The notes below the pieces were generated by a model. It worked only from the letters and a program-made list of their open reading frames with translations, made no database searches and had not been told where the DNA came from. A stretch of DNA of 15,699 nt from Alphaproteobacteria bacterium (GTDB lineage: Bacteria; Pseudomonadota; Alphaproteobacteria; UBA828), in the NCBI GenBank assembly GCA_030604165.1, contig JAUVWK010000026.1, positions 1 to 15,699 of the forward strand, in the 5' to 3' direction. Both the position numbers and the translations under genes were made by a program. Shown one piece after another: positions 12,160 to 15,699 of this stretch. Each line of letters opens with the position of its first letter. Position 1 is the first letter of the stretch.

Positions 12160-14463
12160 TCAGGGCGCGCCGACAGCGCCTTTGTCGTCGGCTTGCGCGG
12201 CGCCGTCATGGTCTGTGCGGCAGCGCCCGATAACGTCGCATAGTTGGGTCATGTCGAAAGGCTTCGACAGATAGTCGGTCATGCCCGCGGCCAAATATTC
12301 CTCGCGGTCGCCGGAGAGGGCGTTGGCGGTCATCGCGACGATCGGCACCTCGGCCGCGCCGTTGGACAGGGCGCGGATGCGCCTGGTGGCCTCGACCCCA
12401 TCCATTTCGGGCATTTGAATGTCCATCAAAACGACATCGTAGGGTAGCCTGCCGACGGCCTCGACCGCTTCGGAGCCGTTGGCGACCACATCCACCCGGT
12501 GGCCGGCTTTCTCCAGCATGGCGACCGCCAGCCGCTGATTGAGCTGGTTGTCCTCCGCGAGCAGGATGCGCAGGCGCCGCGCGGCGGGGATGGGAGACGC
12601 GGCGGAGTCGGCGGACCTGGCGATGCGCCGTGGCGCCGCGCAAAGTTGCAGCGGGACCGTGAACCAGAACGTGCTGCCCTTGCCCGGCGTGCTCTCGACG
12701 CCGATGAAACCGCCCATCAGGGTGACGAGGTCCCGGCAAATGGCCAGGCCCAGACCTGTGCCCTCGTAGCGGCGCGCGGCGGAGGAATCGGCCTGTGTGA
12801 AACGACCGAAAAGGTCCTTCTGTAGCGCCGGCTCGATACCGATTCCGGTGTCCGACACGGCAAAGCGGACAATGTGATGCCCGCTGCTTTCGCCGTCGAG
12901 GGCGGCGCCAACGGTGAGCTGCCCGGCTTCCGTGAATTTGGCGGCATTGCCGAGCAAGTTGAACAGAATTTGGCGCAGGCGGCCCGCGTCGCCAAGGAAA
13001 TAGGACGGCAAATCGGCTACGACGTCGATGGCGATGTCGTTCCGACGGGCCTTCGCCTGGGGCTCGAGCAGGCTCACAACGCCTTGAATTAGCTCGATAA
13101 GATGAAAATTCTCGCTCTCGAGCTCGAGCTTGCCGGCCTCGAGCTTCGAGACATCGAGAATATCGTTGACGATGCCGAGCAGAGCCTCGGCGGATTCCTT
13201 TATGTCGTCGGCGAAGTTTCGCTGCTCGTCATCGAGCTCGGTATCGAGCAGCAAACCGGCCATGCCGAGCACGCCATTCATGGGTGTGCGAATCTCGTGG
13301 CTCATGGTCGCCAGGAACTCGGATTTGGCCCGGCTCGCCGCATCGGCTTGCTCCTTCGCCGCGAGCAGCTCGTTTTGCGCCCGTTTGAGCTCACTGATAT
13401 CGGTGTGCGTGCCCGTGGCGCGAACCGCCTCGCCCGACCGGCGGCGTTCCGTCACCTTGCCGCGGGCGAGCACCCAGAGCCACTCGCCGGACTTCGAGCG
13501 CAGGCGAATTTCCTCGGAATAATACGGTGTGTGTCCCTTGAAGTGGGCGTCCAGCGCCGCCAAGACCCGGGTCTTCTCCTCGGGGTGCAACAGCGCTTTC
13601 CAGGCTTCGATGCGCCGCTCGATCTCGCCCGGCTCATAGCCGAGCATGGTCTCCCAACTCGTACTGATGTATTGATGGCCGGTTTCGATGTTCCAGTCCC
13701 ACAAGCCCTCGTTCGAGCCCTCGAAGGCGAGCTTGAGGCGATCCTCCGCTCGGTACAGCAGTGCCTCGGTCCGTTTGCGGTCGGTTATGTCGATGCGCAG
13801 GCAGACGATGGCGCCATCGTCGGCGGAATAATCGCGGCACTCGAGCCAGCGGCCGTCGGCGAGTTCGCGCTCATGCACCCGGCGCGCCCGAAAGGCGCTA
13901 ACGATCGTGCGTACTTTCTCTTCCTGGCTGGCCGGCGAATCCGCGTGCGCCCCGCTCGAGACCGTCGCCCGCACGATCTCCTCGTAGGTGGCTCCCGGCA
14001 CGATGGCATCCGTCGCGTGGGGGAAAAATTGGCGATATTGATCGTTGTATTCGAGCAAGCGTTCGTCCGCGTCGAAGATCGCGATGCCTTCGCGCATGGT
14101 TTTCAGCGCCATGTTCAGGCGCCGGCGCGAGTGCCTGGCATTCGTCTCGGATTCCCGCAGCGCCGCCTGCGCCCGGTCGTGTTCGGCCAATTCCTTGGAA
14201 CGGTCTTGGTCCTGCTCGCGAAGCCGCATTTCCGCCCGTTTCAGACCGGTGAAGGCGCGAACGAGCAGATAGACAGCCGGCGGCACAATGACCAGCGGCG
14301 TTATCAGGGCGACGTAGAGGCCGGGGAGGAGCGGCTGGCCAAAGACAAGCAGGTTCAGAGGCGTCGTGATGGCGACAGCTCCGGCGACGCACCCGGCGCT
14401 GATCGCCAGGGTCAGCGATAGATTTCCGCGTCTGGCGATGAGCTCGCCGAGTTTTAGCGGCAT
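12160..14463 (-). CDS. Membrane-anchored hybrid sensor histidine kinase (2 TM, 2 PAS, HisKA, HATPase, receiver)
   Basis: A 767-residue kinase. Two membrane helices lie at about 15-36 and 46-70 with a very short loop, then a coiled coil (about 76-110), PAS 1 (about 112-230, with IDITDRK at 224-230), and PAS 2/PAC (about 242-362, with NEGLWDWNIETG and RLRSKSGEWLW). HisKA has the phosphoacceptor His389 (FLATMSHEIRTPMNGVLG). The ATPase domain shows the N box NLLGNAAKF (Asn506), G1 DTGIG (Asp538) and G2 GTGLGL (568-573). The C-terminal receiver has Glu637-Asp638, acceptor Asp681 (LMDIQMPEMDG) and Lys734 (LSKPF), so both phosphorylation sites are intact. It has no periplasmic sensor and no Hpt domain, so a separate phosphotransfer protein is expected. 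The ATG at 14461-14463 starts just before the first helix; a TTG 49 codons upstream is less likely. Confidence 0.9.
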   Translation of the reverse strand: MPLKLGELIARRGNLSLTLAISAGCVAGAVAITTPLNLLVFGQPLLPGLYVALITPLVIVPPAVYLLVRAFTGLKRAEMRLREQDQDRSKELAEHDRAQAALRESETNARHSRRRLNMALKTMREGIAIFDADERLLEYNDQYRQFFPHATDAIVPGATYEEIVRATVSSGAHADSPASQEEKVRTIVSAFRARRVHERELADGRWLECRDYSADDGAIVCLRIDITDRKRTEALLYRAEDRLKLAFEGSNEGLWDWNIETGHQYISTSWETMLGYEPGEIERRIEAWKALLHPEEKTRVLAALDAHFKGHTPYYSEEIRLRSKSGEWLWVLARGKVTERRRSGEAVRATGTHTDISELKRAQNELLAAKEQADAASRAKSEFLATMSHEIRTPMNGVLGMAGLLLDTELDDEQRNFADDIKESAEALLGIVNDILDVSKLEAGKLELESENFHLIELIQGVVSLLEPQAKARRNDIAIDVVADLPSYFLGDAGRLRQILFNLLGNAAKFTEAGQLTVGAALDGESSGHHIVRFAVSDTGIGIEPALQKDLFGRFTQADSSAARRYEGTGLGLAICRDLVTLMGGFIGVESTPGKGSTFWFTVPLQLCAAPRRIARSADSAASPIPAARRLRILLAEDNQLNQRLAVAMLEKAGHRVDVVANGSEAVEAVGRLPYDVVLMDIQMPEMDGVEATRRIRALSNGAAEVPIVAMTANALSGDREEYLAAGMTDYLSKPFDMTQLCDVIGRCRTDHDGAAQADDKGAVGAP

Positions 14464-14858
14464 GGCCTGGCTCTCAGCCGGCCCGCGACCCTGACCGGAA
14501 GGCCAGGGTTGTTCGGCGCCGGCGAATTGGACCTCAAGCGAGGCTTCCCGAATCGTGGTTAATCCTGGCCATAGCTGCCGTGAAACTGCCAAGGAAGGGT
14601 AAACCGCCAAGTTTCTTATGGCTTTCGGGCGGGCCGTGCCGGAGAGGCACCGTCGCGCCCCAAGACCCTCGAATCGTTAACTCGAGTGACGAAAGCGGCG
14701 CAGGCTAGTGGGTAGAATCCACTAGAACATTCGCCACCAGAGCCTTGTCCAATGGCGCGGGATCGCGCCAGCCCGCTCCCCTCACGGCCACCCCTGGCTA
14801 GGTGCGCCTGGCGTGGTCGGAAGGGGGCGTGGGCTAGAGCCGTTTGACGGAAACCGGT
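14464..14858. other. Non-coding stretch upstream of the hybrid kinase
   Basis: No credible gene is seen. It contains two stem-loops: a 7-bp perfect inverted repeat CTAGTGG (14705-14711) with CCACTAG (14719-14725), and GTGCC/GGCAC around 14636-14650. The kinase promoter should lie here, reading leftwards, but no clear -35/-10 pair stands out. Confidence 0.4.
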
Positions 14859-14865
14859 TTAAACC
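14851..14865. repeat. Overlapping perfect palindromes at the stop of the 67-aa gene
   Basis: AAACCGGTTT (14851-14860) and GGTTTAAACC (14856-14865) are each self-complementary and share five bases. The TAA stop of the small minus-strand gene lies inside them (14859-14861). Further along follows CTAGAGCC-type sequence (14834-14841), reminiscent of dispersed alphaproteobacterial palindromes. Confidence 0.45.
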
Positions 14866-15062
14866 ACCTTGTGGCTGACGCCGGCGTGCGCGGCGTGGAT
14901 AGGCCGCCGCGCGAGGTCGCGCTTCAAGGCGGCGAGTTCTTCGAGACAGACTTGCAGATTGCGGTAGGCCCGGAGATCGGGGTGATCCACCTTCGCCAAA
15001 TTCTTCAGTCCGGATTTGGCGAGCTGAATCAAATAATCGATCTTGGCCGCTGAGAGTTTCAT
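14859..15062 (-). CDS. Small hypothetical protein (67 aa)
   Basis: A short protein starting MKLSAAKIDYLIQLAKSGLK and continuing NLAKVDHPDLRAYRNLQVCL, then EELAALKRDLARRPIHAAHA. It looks like two amphipathic helices (about 5-20 and 28-49) joined by KVDHPDLR, with a basic, His-containing tail. No signal peptide or membrane segment is seen and I do not recognise the family. The ATG at 15060-15062 has GAGG about 8 bases upstream on the minus strand, which supports a real gene and this start; an open extension of 15 codons upstream has no better site. It is isolated, with about 395 bp to the kinase start and 577 bp of apparently non-coding DNA on the other side. Confidence 0.6.
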   Translation of the reverse strand: MKLSAAKIDYLIQLAKSGLKNLAKVDHPDLRAYRNLQVCLEELAALKRDLARRPIHAAHAGVSHKVV

Positions 15063-15639
15063 TGCTGATACCTCAAACGGGAGAGGCCGGAACGAGTAAA
15101 TCGACAAGTGGGCCGGCGATTCGCCGGTGGGTGGAGGTGCGTGCAGAATTAGTGGATCGGTGTTCCAGCCATGCCCCCTAGGCGTGCATCCGATGGCAAA
15201 AACGCTAACAGAGCCGGAGCGGCTAAGTTGTTCATTGTTTGCGACAAATCTGTGACAACGGCGATACTCAGACTAACGGATTGAATCATATGAACCTAAT
15301 GGCTTCGCCCGAGCCACGAGTTCGCACTTTGATCTCGCCGCGGCGCGTCATTTCCGCGCCTCGGGGCTTAATCGACGCCGGCAAAAGGCGCCGCGGTCGG
15401 GTTCCAGCGGGGCGCCTTGGTGCTCTCCGTATGCCGTGGCGCGGCCGCCCGGCAGGCGCAGAGCCATCTTGCGGCGAAGCATCGAAAGCGACGGCGAGGC
15501 GCGGCTCGGCTGATTCGCTTGGCCCGGTCCGGTGCCAGAGCCATGACGAAATCATGACCGGCCGGTTTTCCGAGTGGCCCGAATCCAACGTCAGCGTTGT
15601 CAAATACCGGCAAATATCGGGGAAGACCCAGCCGGTCGC
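15063..15639. other. Non-coding stretch with no supported gene
   Basis: Open frames exist on both strands, but their translations are Arg/Pro/Ala-rich and look like no protein family. A locally AT-richer segment at about 15228-15300 holds a weak promoter-like pair, TTGCGA (15238-15243) and GATACT (15262-15267) 18 bases apart on the plus strand. No terminator or clear repeat is seen. Confidence 0.35.
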
Positions 15640-15699
15640 TCAGAGATCCTGGGCCATATAGCGCTCTTGCACGTCGGCGCACCAGTTGCCCACGTTCCA
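15640..15699 (-). CDS. C-terminal end of an unidentified gene (cut by window edge)
   Basis: Nineteen codons followed by TGA at 15640-15642 on the minus strand read WNVGNWCADVQERYMAQDL. Third positions are mostly G or C (15 of 18 from the second codon on) and the composition is protein-like, unlike the neighbouring frames. The frame is open to the window edge. The fragment is too short to assign a family. Confidence 0.4.
   Translation of the reverse strand, partial: WNVGNWCADVQERYMAQDL

Noticed and set aside
13102..14421. 439-codon plus-strand open frame opposite the hybrid kinase
   Set aside because: It is antisense to an unambiguous kinase with all motifs; the long frame is a by-product of high GC.
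14464..14760. Possible cyclic di-GMP riboswitch upstream of the hybrid kinase
   Set aside because: Hairpins are present, but the conserved core sequences of the GEMM riboswitch are not recognisable on either strand.
15239..15661. 140-codon plus-strand open frame near the right edge
   Set aside because: There is no SD, the composition is Arg/Pro/Ser-rich and nothing resembles a known family; it reads as non-coding DNA.
1..15699. CRISPR array, tRNA, rRNA or defence island
   Set aside because: I saw no regularly spaced repeats, no cloverleaf-like or rRNA sequence, and no nuclease/helicase/toxin cluster. The DUF123 protein alone does not make a defence system.

Overview
The window is high-GC DNA (roughly two thirds G+C by eye, strong G/C preference at third codon positions) with purine-rich Shine-Dalgarno (SD) sites. 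The protein styles point to an alphaproteobacterium, possibly Rhodospirillales-like: an 'xxDYxGPDRR' receiver-type regulator, many sensory proteins and short intergenic palindromes. No rRNA, tRNA or CRISPR array is visible. Most of the window looks like ordinary chromosome; I see no convincing defence system or large novel system.

Layout. (a) 1-1027: the 5' part of a hot-dog thioesterase running off the left edge, preceded on the same strand by a NarL/LuxR-type response regulator. (b) 1028-2133: an AT-rich stretch, the leftover C-terminus of a methyl-accepting chemotaxis protein, an intergenic region dense in inverted repeats, and a small helical hypothetical protein. (c) 2162-5951: a metabolic block with an N-carbamoylsarcosine-amidase-like hydrolase (minus strand), then on the plus strand a SAM methyltransferase, a ketose 3-epimerase-like TIM-barrel enzyme, a second isochorismatase-family hydrolase and an overlapping DUF123 nuclease-like protein. 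(d) 5948-7909 (minus): an MFS transporter and a VOC-fold protein separated by a 279-bp element with 34-bp terminal inverted repeats, which looks like a MITE or a decayed insertion sequence. (e) 8138-10839: a GNAT acetyltransferase, a PAS/HD-GYP c-di-GMP phosphodiesterase-like protein and a pyridoxal kinase. (f) 10840-14463: an intrinsic terminator, a second terminator-like hairpin just in front of a degenerate receiver-domain protein, and a convergent hybrid histidine kinase. (g) 14464-15699: mostly non-coding, with one 67-residue hypothetical gene and the last 19 codons of a gene entering from the right.

How the genes fit together. Signalling dominates: a LuxR regulator, a hybrid kinase with two PAS domains, a pseudo-receiver, an HD-GYP protein and an MCP remnant. 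Regions (c) and (d) look like small-molecule catabolism and transport, but the substrate cannot be read from sequence alone. The most distinctive items are the MITE-like element, whose two ends each carry an inward-facing SD plus start codon, and the terminator hairpin in the leader of the pseudo-receiver gene.
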